Origin: Enoplolaimus lenunculus
Lineage: Eukaryota > Nematoda > Enoplea > Enoplida > Thoracostomopsidae
Length of the DNA: 64,000 bases
NCBI GenBank assembly: GCA_030248215.1
Contig: JASANG010002236.1
Span: forward strand, 1-64,000
Direction of reading: 5' to 3'
The notes under the pieces: generated by a model
The model's database searches: none
What the model was told of the DNA's origin: nothing
Seen by the model: the letters and a program-made list of their open reading frames with translations, nothing else
Made by a program: the position numbers and the translations under genes
In this document: positions 57,301 through 64,000 of the stretch, piece by piece
Numbering within the stretch: position 1 is the stretch's first letter
Layout of the letters: each line of letters opens with the position of its first letter

Positions 57301-59340
57301 GTTCCCGCCTATAGGTACATTGTTCGGTAGTTTAGCTTTAAGTTTTGGCGCAATTTAAACTTGAACGAAAGTTTCGATCTTAGAAAATGTATCAAAAATT
57401 GCTAAAACGCACTTTAAGATTGTAAACGAAACACAAAAACTATAAGCTCTGTCATCGGAAAATCCTGAATCTACCATTAAGGCCAACTCCGTAGTGGAGC
57501 GGCTAACAAACAGTTGTCTTGGCTCATGTTTCTTTTGGGCCGTCCTTGTTTCTGATGGCTCCGCAAAAGACTAGGCTTAGATTCTAGATATTTTTTGCTT
57601 AGGCTTAGGAATACACTTTTTCAACGTTTAGGCTTTTAGCCAGTGCTGGCGGAAGCGCTCCTGAAACCCCCAATTGGGGGACCCGTCCTTTGGGGGCCCC
57701 ACTTTGGCAAACGAAACTCTTTCGCTGACCATGAAGTTATAAAGTTGTAAAACATTTTATTGGGGCGTCCTCGGGCCTATTTGGGGTACCCCGACTATCT
57801 TAACGCCGGCCCAGGGTTTAGCAATATGCTTAATCTACTGTACGGCCCTCCTAAAAGCAACATTGGCTGTCATCTTTTCCAACCTCTCAACATATATGCA
57901 TCCTTGTGGCACCGTGAGAAATGACCTGATGGTTTAAGCTAAAATCATCTTTCAACCATTGACGATGAACACAGTGCAAGTTAATACATTTTATAATAAA
58001 TTCAGATGACAAAACGAGAAAATTGCGTGATGTACGATTACGGAAGCTCCAAAGCCAACATTGAGCATTACGGGCAGGTATGGTATTTTCAAACTTATTT
58101 TTTCAACCGAACCAAATGTTCAATTCCTTTGAAGTTTAAGCTATGCTGAAAAAACAATTAGCCGTAAAATATAAAATCCGTGATACACTTAAACGGGTTG
58201 TTTTGTCAGTAGGACCGTTTTCAATGTGGTTCTAGCCTACGCCGCAAACTGTACAAAAACCATCTGATGCCCGATTTTTGTTAAATGTTAGCATTTACAT
58301 GTTTATAAGAAATAAAATTCTGTAAAAATGTGATCGCAAAAAAGCCAGGCTTTGTGGAAATTATGCTATTTGTCGGGTATATTAAAGCTCTGTGTAAATA
58401 TGGATGTTCGCCCGTTCCACTTAGTCCACATTTTTAGAAGAGAGGCGGGTGTTGAAATAGGGGAGTAGAGGGTTGAAACAGGGGCTGTTAACAACTGTCA
58501 ACGAAAAGGTGTGGATATTAATTTTTATGGCTGTGTTGTACACTAGCACCACAGACAACACGCAACGTTAATCTGCTATTCGACGTGGAAATGTAACATT
58601 GTGCATCAATTATAACACGTCAAATATGCACATGCACAAATGAGTTATGAGTGTAGTGATGTTTGTTTCAGCTTTAAATTCAGTATTAACGTTACGTTCA
58701 TCACGGAAGTTATATAAGTAATTGACACCAACGCTGTATTAACGCTTATGGTGGGCCAAAACAATGTCACGATTTTTAAATCGGGCCTTTACTCAACCAA
58801 GCAATTAAAATTTACTTTAAAGAAATTAATAAACATTGAATTTTTGAAGCACCAAAGGTATATGCAGTGTATCATTGCCTACCTTATAGAGTAGATCCAC
58901 GGCACTGTCCTGCACACCTGTTGTAATCACGACCGTAGTCAGAATTTCATGTTGGGAGGAAATAATTTCATGTAGAAGTTTTCTACGATACACCAATGGT
59001 ATGCTTAACATTGGCGAGAAATTTCGGAAGGGGATAGGTGCCACCTATTTTTGTCCCTTGCATACACTCGTTGTCATTAACCATACTTTAGCCAACACCG
59101 CCGGAATATTTCGTTGAAAATATGACCGTTCCTGTAACATTGTTTGTTGGCGACCAAGACACACTTGCAGATCCAGAGGATGTCGCTCTTTTGATACCTC
59201 GCATCACTGCTCCGCTGACAGTTCGCGACTATACCGGTTTCAATCATGTCGATTTCATTTTTGGTCTACGCGCCCCAGCGGAAGTATACACACCAATCAT
59301 TGAGACTATTCAAAAAGAAGAATTGAAAATACGGGAGTAA
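45093..59340 (+). CDS. Acid lipase, alpha/beta-hydrolase of the lysosomal/gastric lipase family, 8 exons
   Basis: Exons: 45093-45302, 46545-46755, 52912-53026, 53520-53676, 56109-56204, 56644-56874, 58006-58077, 59092-59340. All junctions are in phase, total 1341 nt, 446 residues. A signal peptide spans residues 1-28 ([16 protein letters not shown]), then a short hydrophilic linker, then the family start [19 protein letters not shown]. The core includes the oxyanion region [13 protein letters not shown], the nucleophile elbow GHSQG (Ser210), [12 protein letters not shown] (Asp387) and FNHVDF (His416). The Asp-His spacing of 29 equals that of gastric lipase. Expected to hydrolyse triacylglycerols or cholesteryl esters in lysosomes or the gut lumen. 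About 45 residues longer than human LIPA, mainly at the N-terminus. It appears intact despite 13 kb of introns. Confidence 0.93.
45337..45538. mobile_element. TTAGGC-bearing hAT-type MITE, lipase intron 1
   Basis: 202 bp with a perfect 8-bp duplication GCCGAATG (45329-45336, 45539-45546). Ends GGCCAATGTATACAG and CTGTGCATGGGCC. The interior has CCTAAG/TTAGGC-type units. Confidence 0.85.
46223..46419. mobile_element. TTAGGC-bearing hAT-type MITE, lipase intron 1
   Basis: 197 bp with a perfect 8-bp duplication ATGCTAAG (46215-46222, 46420-46427). Ends GGCTAATGTTACTTTTAGGG and CCCTTAAAGTTACATGGGCC. Interior AAGCCTAAGCCTAAGC. Confidence 0.88.
46545..46755 (+). CDS. Acid lipase, exon 2
   Basis: Acceptor ATATTTGCAG, donor AG|GTAAAT. 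Encodes [26 protein letters not shown] and [13 protein letters not shown], the typical N-terminal lipase core. 1-nt overhang. A purely local alternative (ATG at 46474 plus a 53-nt intron) is in frame but lacks a signal peptide. Confidence 0.93.
46756..47963. other. Lipase intron 2, left part: no supported gene
   Basis: 46855-46965 is a simple repeat of ATTGCCCAAACGACG-like words, with a relative on the far side at 52580-52740. Open frames at 47236-47436 and 47472-47714 show some protein-like sequence ([18 protein letters not shown]) but no clear splice sites or homology. Confidence 0.35.
47964..52466. mobile_element. TAGTGACCC-family MITE split by a 4.1-kb element
   Basis: Left part 47964-48245 starts TAGTGACCCGAATAAGAG; right part 52330-52466 ends CTTGTTCGGGTCACTA. 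Together they match the arm at 770-1196, interrupted after TTTAATTCAACG. Confidence 0.8.
48246..52329. mobile_element. Ginger-type DNA transposon derivative, non-autonomous, long terminal inverted repeats
   Basis: 4084 bp. Ends TGTAACAACGG and CCGTTGTTACA with a 4-bp duplication AACG on each side (48242-48245, 52330-52333). The outer 230-300 bp at each end are inverted copies at high identity (for example ACACGTTACCCGAAGGCAAA and its complement at 52113-52140); weaker similarity continues to about 700 bp. Direct sub-repeats GATGTCGGTCAGGAC / GATGTCTGTCAGGAC occur in each arm. TGTNA termini, long inverted repeats and 4-bp duplications are hallmarks reported for Ginger elements. No transposase or integrase frame is visible. 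Confidence 0.7.
52912..53026 (+). CDS. Acid lipase, exon 3
   Basis: Acceptor TTGCATTTCAG, donor TTTAC|GTAAGG. Encodes [20 protein letters not shown] and KEFWQFT, the family's ADAGYDVWLGNxRGNTxS block. Lies 6.2 kb from exon 2, across a nested transposon pair. Confidence 0.93.
53172..53390. mobile_element. Hairpin MITE built of GAGTCAAATTTGACTC palindromes
   Basis: 219 bp, almost a perfect inverted repeat centred near 53285, flanked by TATA on both sides (53168-53171, 53391-53394). Ends (T/C)ACTG...CCAGTG. Five or more nested GAGTCAAA(T/-)TTGACTC palindromes. In lipase intron 3. Confidence 0.8.
53520..53676 (+). CDS. Acid lipase, exon 4 (catalytic serine)
   Basis: Acceptor GTTTTTTAG, donor AAG|GTACAG. 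Encodes [17 protein letters not shown] and YYAGHSQGT; the serine of GHSQG is the nucleophile (residue 210). Phase 0 out. Confidence 0.95.
53729..53830. mobile_element. CAGGTTGCAGACCGG MITE 5' fragment, lipase intron 4
   Basis: Begins CAGGTTGCAGACCGGATATC and carries CTGCTCCGGTAAAATCGG, like the 60882-61236 copy; no right end found. Confidence 0.45.
53940..54080. mobile_element. TTAGGC-type MITE, decayed
   Basis: Contains AGCATATTCCTATGCCTAAA, CTAAGTCTAAGCCTAAGCG and CTCTATTTTATAATACC in family order; termini degraded. Confidence 0.45.
54103..54482. mobile_element. Foldback MITE, lipase intron 4
   Basis: About 380 bp. CTTCGTTATAG(A/G)GT at the left is inverted at the right (CCTATAACGAAG); a second inverted block GCGGATCAGAAAAT/ATTTTCTGATCCGC lies inside. 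Arms are about 130 bp each. Confidence 0.65.
55023..55505. repeat. Degenerate tandem repeat of a 19-23 bp unit
   Basis: About 20 units of TTGGCGGGAAATTCAAATT with variants (GGCGCGAAATTC, TTAGCGGGAAAACTTCAATT). Diverged and irregular in length. In lipase intron 4, about 600 bp before exon 5. Confidence 0.85.
56109..56204 (+). CDS. Acid lipase, exon 5
   Basis: Acceptor CTTAATTTCAG, donor AAA|GTAAGC. 32 codons, [20 protein letters not shown], matching the family's ALAPVA segment after the nucleophile helix. Confidence 0.88.
56644..56874 (+). CDS. Acid lipase, exon 6 (lid region)
   Basis: Acceptor AATTTGTTTCAG, donor CAG|GTTAGA. 77 codons with [12 protein letters not shown] (paired Cys of the lid or cap) and [13 protein letters not shown], the conserved TSxQNxxH block. 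Confidence 0.93.
57118..57190. mobile_element. TAGTGACCC-family MITE, terminal scrap
   Basis: Ends CCCCCTCTTATTCGGGTCACTA and includes GGGAGTAACCTCTGGAGCGG; only the last 70 bp remain. In lipase intron 6. Confidence 0.6.
57521..57867. mobile_element. TTAGGC-bearing MITE interrupted by a second MITE
   Basis: Outer ends GGCTCATGTTTCTTTTGGGC and CCTCCTAAAAGCAACATTGGC. Between TTTAGGCTTTTAGC and GGTTTAGCAATATGC sits a 174-bp element (57641-57814) with ends CAGTGCTGGCGG and CGCCGGCCCAG and an imperfect 8-bp duplication CTTTTAGC / GGTTTAGC. Confidence 0.65.
58006..58077 (+). CDS. Acid lipase, exon 7
   Basis: A 24-codon exon, acceptor ATAAATTCAG, donor CAG|GTATGG. Encodes [16 protein letters not shown], equivalent to the family's YDWGSxxxNxxHY block. 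Confidence 0.9.
59092..59340 (+). CDS. Acid lipase, exon 8 (Asp and His of the triad, stop)
   Basis: Acceptor CCATACTTTAG. Encodes [29 protein letters not shown] (catalytic Asp387) and [10 protein letters not shown] (His416), ending KIRE and TAA at 59338-59340. Confidence 0.95.
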   Translation, partial: PTPPEYFVENMTVPVTLFVGDQDTLADPEDVALLIPRITAPLTVRDYTGFNHVDFIFGLRAPAEVYTPIIETIQKEELKIRE

Positions 59341-59790
59341 TGTGACGAACCAGGAACCAGCTAAATGACAAATTAAGCAATATACACATAGTTATTGGTC
59401 ATGACAGATAGACTACGACTGGAACAAAGTCGTGCAAGGTTTACTGTTAAATTTTTGTTTAGAATTAAACCTTAGGGCTGACAAAATATACGCATACGCA
59501 AACGTATTTAAGTATGACAATTCCAGGACAAACTTAGCTTTCAGGCGTTGGTTGAGATTTGCGTTTAGGCTTAAGCCTCAGGGGTTGGTTGGGTTTTTTA
59601 CATTCTGGTTTGTTTATGGGCCTTTATAATATACCTTTGCTTGTTATTAGTTTTGACGCAACTTCAGGACAATAAATTTATGGTAACATGATTAATGGTG
59701 AAAAAATTGATCAATGAATCAATTAATTGCAATTTTACCTTTTAATTATAAGGATAAGGAAAAAGTTTATTTGGCTAAAAACCAAATTAG
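59341..59790. other. Lipase 3' region; no further gene
   Basis: Probable 3' UTR to the AATAAA at 59671. A TTAGGC-like word (TTTAGGCTTAAGCCTCAGG) is present near 59562. Confidence 0.4.
59671..59676 (+). promoter_or_regulatory. Candidate poly(A) signal of acid lipase
   Basis: AATAAA 331 nt after the lipase stop, the first canonical signal downstream of it. Confidence 0.5.
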
Positions 59791-59794
59791 GGTT

Positions 59795-59990
59795 GCGCAT
59801 TACTTGACGTCCGGTGACGTCCGTCACCACGCGTCACCCGTACGGCGCCGTCAGTCACCGTTCGTACCGTACGTTATCGTACGTGAGGTATTTGCGTACG
59901 CTACCGCACGGTGACGGATGGCTCCGGATGGTACCGTGCGGGCAATGGACGGCGCCGCACGTCAATAAAAGTATAGCGCAATCTTTATAG
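59795..59990. repeat. CpG-rich MITE
   Basis: Starts TAGGGTTGCGCATTACTTGA, ends AAAAGTATAGCGCAATC; the interior is dense in CGTACGG, CGGTGACGG and ACGTCCG. Inverted GGTTGCGC / GCGCAATC ends mark it as an element related to 16780-17095. Confidence 0.55.
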
Positions 59991-60178
59991 GCACCGTGAG
60001 CTTAACCCAATGCATGAGCCTGAAAGCTGTTTATATTATGCGTTACGGAATTTTATCGTGACATCAGAATTAATATTTTGCGCTGTGCACAAAAAGAAAT
60101 TTTGCATTCAACAGCAACATCTGAAATTTTTGACGTTTTCTATCCATTTGTAATCTTTTCATGACTCTTGTGTGTCAG

Positions 60179-60498
60179 GTTTGCTAACAAATTTTCCACT
60201 CCTGGTCTCAAAATTGACCTTTGGTGTGCCTACAGCATGGATTTAACCTCAGCCGACAGTGTTCATTTTGGACACGAAATACCATCAATTAAGATTGGAG
60301 AATCATATTGCAGTTCGTGTAAGTTAATTTAATTATATTGCAAAATGATTTGAATAAACGTTTTCTGACAAAATAGTTTTGCCCTGCGATATGTTCATCT
60401 AAGCAACTCTCTTTCCAACTTGCAAACACCAAAGCCAATCATTTCAAAACTGCTCTTTTGCAGTACTAAAACAGGAGCGTATACAAAAAGAGAAATAG
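60179..60498 (+). CDS. Orphan 3' exon pair of an unrecognised gene
   Basis: Exon 60179-60318 has acceptor TGTGTGTCAG and donor CGT|GTAAGT and reads FANKFSTPGLKIDLWCAYSM followed by DLTSADSVHFGHEIPSIKIG. Its 1-nt overhang is completed by 60464 (acceptor CTCTTTTGCAG), giving LLKQERIQKEK and stop TAG at 60496-60498. AATAAA follows at 60532. The arrangement looks like the last two exons of a gene, but no upstream exon with the needed 2-nt overhang was found between here and the lipase stop. Could be a gene with distant 5' exons or a relic. Confidence 0.4.
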
Positions 60499-60881
60499 CG
60501 GGACATATCCTGCCGAAATGGTTGTGGCGACAATAAAAGACACATTTTAACATACTTTAAAATAAACTTCTGGATCTTTTACTCAAAAAATTTTCTTGTA
60601 TATGAGATTAGACCGTTCGGAACTGCGAATTCTTTGCTAAGCAAATGTGTGTGTGCGACACAGTTGGACAAGTGTGGGATTGGACTGTAACGAGGTGCGT
60701 TGGGGTGTACTCGTGTACATATGGGGTCCAGAAAAAAATTTAAGTTAAAATGCTGTATCAAAAATAAATTAGCGTGCAAAAACCTAAGGAAATGAATTTC
60801 TACCTCGCTTTTGCCAGATCCCATAGCTTCTGCATGGGTCGTGCTAAACATGGAGTACTTAACACTAACCGTAGTATCAAG

Positions 60882-61236
60882 CAGGGTATAGCCTGAGGTC
60901 TGTCTCCGGCAGAAAATCGACCTGCAGCTCGCGGTAGAATTCTTTTCGGGGGTTCCGGCAATTTCGAGTATGAAATTTTGCAGAATTTTCCGAAATTTGT
61001 TTATTTTGTGCGTATTGTTTCAATTTTTGATACAATTATAAGTGAGAAAATTGGTAAGATTTTGTAAAAAAATTGGCATGAAAACACAATATTTAACAAC
61101 ATCTTACAAATATTTGCTTAAATTAGCGATTTAAAAATTTTAAGTGCTTATTTCACCCCACCCCAGCTTCATCTCGTGCTCCGGCAAGTTTTGTTGACTT
61201 CCGGCTCCGGTATTTTTCGCCTCCGGTTGCAACCTG
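60882..61236. mobile_element. CAGGGT...ACCTG hAT-type MITE
   Basis: 355 bp, flanked by GTATCAAG / GTATCAAC (7 of 8). Ends CAGGGTATAGCCTGAGG and CCTCCGGTTGCAACCTG; CTCCGG-rich interior. Confidence 0.78.
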
Positions 61237-61583
61237 GTATCAACGATTCACAAAAATAATTAAAAACAGTCTAATTTGGCCGCGCTCGGGAATGCCAAAA
61301 TATAGCAGAGATGCAGAGGGAATGCTGTTGAAAAAAAACCAGCTCCTACAACACGCAATGCTACGAAGAGGGCGCAAGACAATGTCTTCAGGGGTACAAA
61401 AAAATTTTGTTTATCGTAGAATTCTTGTAATGCAGTCGTAAAAATTTTCCGAAGTGACAGGCGACTGTTCACAGCTTAACGGAACCGCCCGCCTCGTTGT
61501 ACATGCGGGTCTTGCTGAATGAAAGAATAGTATAATCGGCATGCTGTAGGAGCAGGCCGTAGCTAGCTCACCGTACTGCGGGG

Positions 61584-61700
61584 CAGGGTGCAACTGAAAT
61601 CATAAAATACCGGAACCGGAAAGTAAAAAGAATACCGAAACATGAAATCAAAAAATGCACGGTGAAGAAAAAATTCATTTTTAACGCTATTTTATCGCTA
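61584..61700. mobile_element. CAGGGTGCAACCGG-family MITE, 5' part
   Basis: Begins CAGGGTGCAACTGAAATC and keeps TACCGGAACCGGAAAG; the right terminus was not found. Confidence 0.5.
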
Positions 61701-61945
61701 TTTAAAGGTGTAAACACACAATTTATGCGTATAAATCCAAAATTAAGAACAATATCAATAACAGCCGTATGTTAACACTTCTCACAAAATAAAAGGTCAA
61801 TTGAGTTGTGTTGTTTCGTTTGTTTTAGTTGTGACATGTTTGTCCTCGCAAGTTTAGTAACAGGTTAAATTTTGTAATTCTTACGCTCGGCGTGCATAAC
61901 AAGCATATTCCGGTGGCGTATAACATATTTTGTGTTTCGAGTCTA

Positions 61946-62208
61946 AAGCCCTATTCACACGTGCAATTTTTTGCTGCGAGTACTTGTAACTGCAACTTGC
62001 ACTTGCAAGTTTTTTTCCAAAATCCCGTTCGAAAAACTTGCAGCTGCAAATAATTCATTAAAAATCAAAGCTAGAAATTTAGTTCACATGTGTGAATAAC
62101 TATGCAATTTATATGCTTTCTTATTGGCTGATAAAAAAATCCAAGTTCTGTGTGCAATTTGCAGCTGCAAGTTCTAACAGCAAAAACTTGCACGTGTGAA
62201 TAGGGCTT
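61946..62208. mobile_element. TA-target MITE with AAGCCCTATTCACACG ends
   Basis: 263 bp between TA dinucleotides (61944-61945, 62209-62210). Ends AAGCCCTATTCACACGTGCA and TGCACGTGTGAATAGGGCTT are perfect inverted repeats; the interior is rich in TTGCAGCTGCAA. A decayed relative is at about 41130-41265. Confidence 0.85.
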
Positions 62209-62463
62209 TACAGCTTTAATAAAAGTATGTTCGCAAGTGTTTTGATGTTATTTGTTATTAACACATACAAATTTGGTATCATTTAAATTGGAATTTTTTA
62301 TTTCATAACTCTGGGATGTGTTATTTTGCTACTCAAAGTTAGCTGCAAAGCGTCTGAAATTACTTGTGTACTGCAGTGAGCAACCTGAGGCAAAAATACT
62401 GCAAAAGGTTTCCTATTAAACTGAAAGCATCGGATACTTATATTACAAAGATATAGATATAAT

Positions 62464-62690
62464 GGCCCATGTTACTTTTAGGGGCGTCCAGGTTTCTGTT
62501 GGGTCTTCGATTCTAGATTACATTTTTTGGTTAGGCTTAGGCTTTGTAACACATTTTTGCAACGCTTAGGCTTTGGAACACATTTTTGCAACGCTTAGGC
62601 TTAGGCTTTGGAACACATTTTTGCAACGCTTAGGCTTGGGCTTAGGAATACGGTTAATCTACTGTTTCACCCCTAAAAGTAACATTGGCC
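62464..62690. mobile_element. TTAGGC-bearing hAT-type MITE
   Basis: 227 bp, flanked by GATATAAT / TATATAAT (7 of 8). Ends GGCCCATGTTACTTTTAGGG and CCCCTAAAAGTAACATTGGCC. The interior holds three tandem copies of a unit of about 32-38 bp, each with TTTTTGCAACGCTTAGGCTT. Confidence 0.85.
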
Positions 62691-62976
62691 TATATAATTA
62701 TGATTTGTCACAATTATGAACAGTAGTCCTTAACACCATGTTTATTAACGTTATATGGTGCGTGAATTTTTCTGGTGGGACCAAAAAATTGTTCACCTGT
62801 ACACCCGGTGTGTTTGTATGTTTGATTGGACCAATTAAACTTCCACTCAAACTAAGGAGTTTTAACTTTAGCCATACGGGAGAAAGTCATTATGCTGGAA
62901 TTTCATATTTCAGCTCTGGTAAAGGTAGTTAATAACATCTCTAACACAGCGGCATTAATTATTCCTTGCAAACACT

Positions 62977-63187
62977 GGCACATGTAACGATCAGAAGCGG
63001 AACGTTTTTCTGAGCAACTAGAAAATAGTAGTTTTAAGCTTTAGACTAATTTTTTTGCTTGGCTTAATCTTGGGCTTAGGCTTTAGAAATACGGTCATTT
63101 TTAAGCTTAGGTTTAGCCTTAAACTTACGCTTAGGAATATGCTTGATTGCTTATGCTACTGTTCCGTTACTGTTCTTTACATTGGCC
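62977..63187. mobile_element. TTAGGC-bearing hAT-type MITE
   Basis: 211 bp with a perfect 8-bp duplication CAAACACT (62969-62976, 63188-63195). Ends GGCACATGTAACG and TTTACATTGGCC; interior GGGCTTAGGCTTTAG and ACGCTTAGGAATATGC. Confidence 0.85.
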
Positions 63188-63383
63188 CAAACACTTATGG
63201 TAAATTACCTGTTAAAGGCCTATGGCCATAACTTAGGTCTTGAAAAGATATTTGGAATACGAATTGTAATAGCGTTTTGAGAATGAGAAACTATTCCCTG
63301 CAAAAATGAATTCTGCAGTTTACGAAGATATACTCAGGAACGACATTGATCATCTTAGATCCCTAATTTAACCAATCGGATGT

Positions 63384-63555
63384 CCAGGGCCGGAGCAGCC
63401 ACCCCCATACCCCCATTGAGAAGGGGCCCCCACCCTAACCGGTTGAAACAAAAACCGCTTAAGTTTTAAAATGCGACTGGCTTCTCGCTCGCGAGTTTAA
63501 GAGCCCCCACCCTCGAATTTAGGAGGAGACTCCACCCCTGCCTGCTCCGGCACTG
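63384..63555. mobile_element. CAGGGCCGGAGCAG hAT-type MITE
   Basis: 172 bp, ends CAGGGCCGGAGCAGCC and CTGCTCCGGCACTG, same family as 3042-3217. The flanking 8-mers match only 5 of 8, so it is older or has lost its duplication. Confidence 0.65.
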
Positions 63556-63717
63556 CGCTTGCCCATTCGTGGTTGTAAACATTTGAGGCACATAAATTTG
63601 GAAAATTAAGCACAACATCGTATATAATGTTTTCCCAAACCTGCTGGTGTTGTCACTGTTGAATATTAATATGATTTAAAATGACCCATGTTACGGATTT
63701 CTTGATTGACATTATAG

Positions 63718-63837
63718 GTTGTTAATATACCAGATATATTGGAATCTTTCAACATTCACTTCCGCAATCGTGAGCTTTTAGTTGAGGGTCACAGGAGGCA
63801 TAACGATGTACAGACTACGCAAAGACAATGTTCGTAA
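63718..63837 (+). CDS. Possible small-heat-shock-like exon
   Basis: After ACATTATAG the frame reads VVNIPDILESFNIHFRNREL and LVEGHRRHND to a stop at 63835, with an alternative donor at 63834. F-x-x-x-F-x-x-R-E-L-x-V-E-G-x is reminiscent of the alpha-crystallin core of small heat-shock proteins. Too short to be certain. Confidence 0.25.
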   Translation, partial: VVNIPDILESFNIHFRNRELLVEGHRRHNDVQTTQRQCS

Positions 63838-64000
63838 CGACATTCTTGCAACGCTGTGAAAAAATTCTGGGCATGGATAGGAAAACTATAAAAGTTATTG
63901 TAACAGGGCGCCACCCTGCGCCCCCATAGTTGCGGCTTCGAACGTAACCATAACAGAACCACCAATTAGTTAACCGGTAACTTGCCCGCACCTGTTTAGT

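Overview
The window is animal nuclear DNA: AT-rich, intron-rich and loaded with short non-autonomous DNA transposons (MITEs). It has no operons, ribosome-binding sites or prokaryotic genes. Introns follow GT-AG, acceptors are often TTTCAG/TTTGCAG, and one MITE family carries short runs of TTAGGC, the nematode telomere hexamer. I infer an ecdysozoan, most likely a nematode with a large repeat-rich genome rather than a compact Caenorhabditis-type one. That placement is an inference, not a direct observation.

Two multi-exon genes on the + strand can be assembled with every exon junction in phase. (1) 18674-42415 encodes a predicted 3435-residue coiled-coil protein in 12 exons. It has a syntaphilin/syntabulin-like segment near the N-terminus, about 2000 residues of heptad-rich sequence, roughly 18 xQT motifs of the dynein-light-chain (LC8) type, and a C-terminal GRIP-like domain, so it is probably a trans-Golgi golgin or motor adaptor. 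(2) 45093-59340 encodes a predicted 446-residue secreted or lysosomal acid lipase in 8 exons, with a signal peptide and an intact Ser-Asp-His triad.

A third transcription unit lies on the minus strand inside introns 9 and 10 of the golgin gene: four phase-compatible exons between 39521 and 37353, product not recognised. Weaker exon-like pieces occur at 1560-1910, 4774-4901, 5074-5319, 11932-12105, 14679-14738, 60179-60498 and 63718-63837.

The rest (1-18.6 kb, most introns, 42.4-45.0 kb, 59.4-64 kb) is a graveyard of DNA transposons. It holds several hAT-type MITE families with exact 8-bp target duplications, TA-type foldback MITEs, a 4.1-kb long-inverted-repeat element of Ginger type in lipase intron 2, a 107-bp tandem array (10404-11109), a 20-odd-bp tandem array (55023-55505), and two tRNA-like SINE heads. 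Elements are repeatedly nested in one another, which gives a relative insertion order. I saw no LTR retrotransposon, endogenous virus, Polinton, LINE reverse transcriptase, CRISPR array or rRNA gene.
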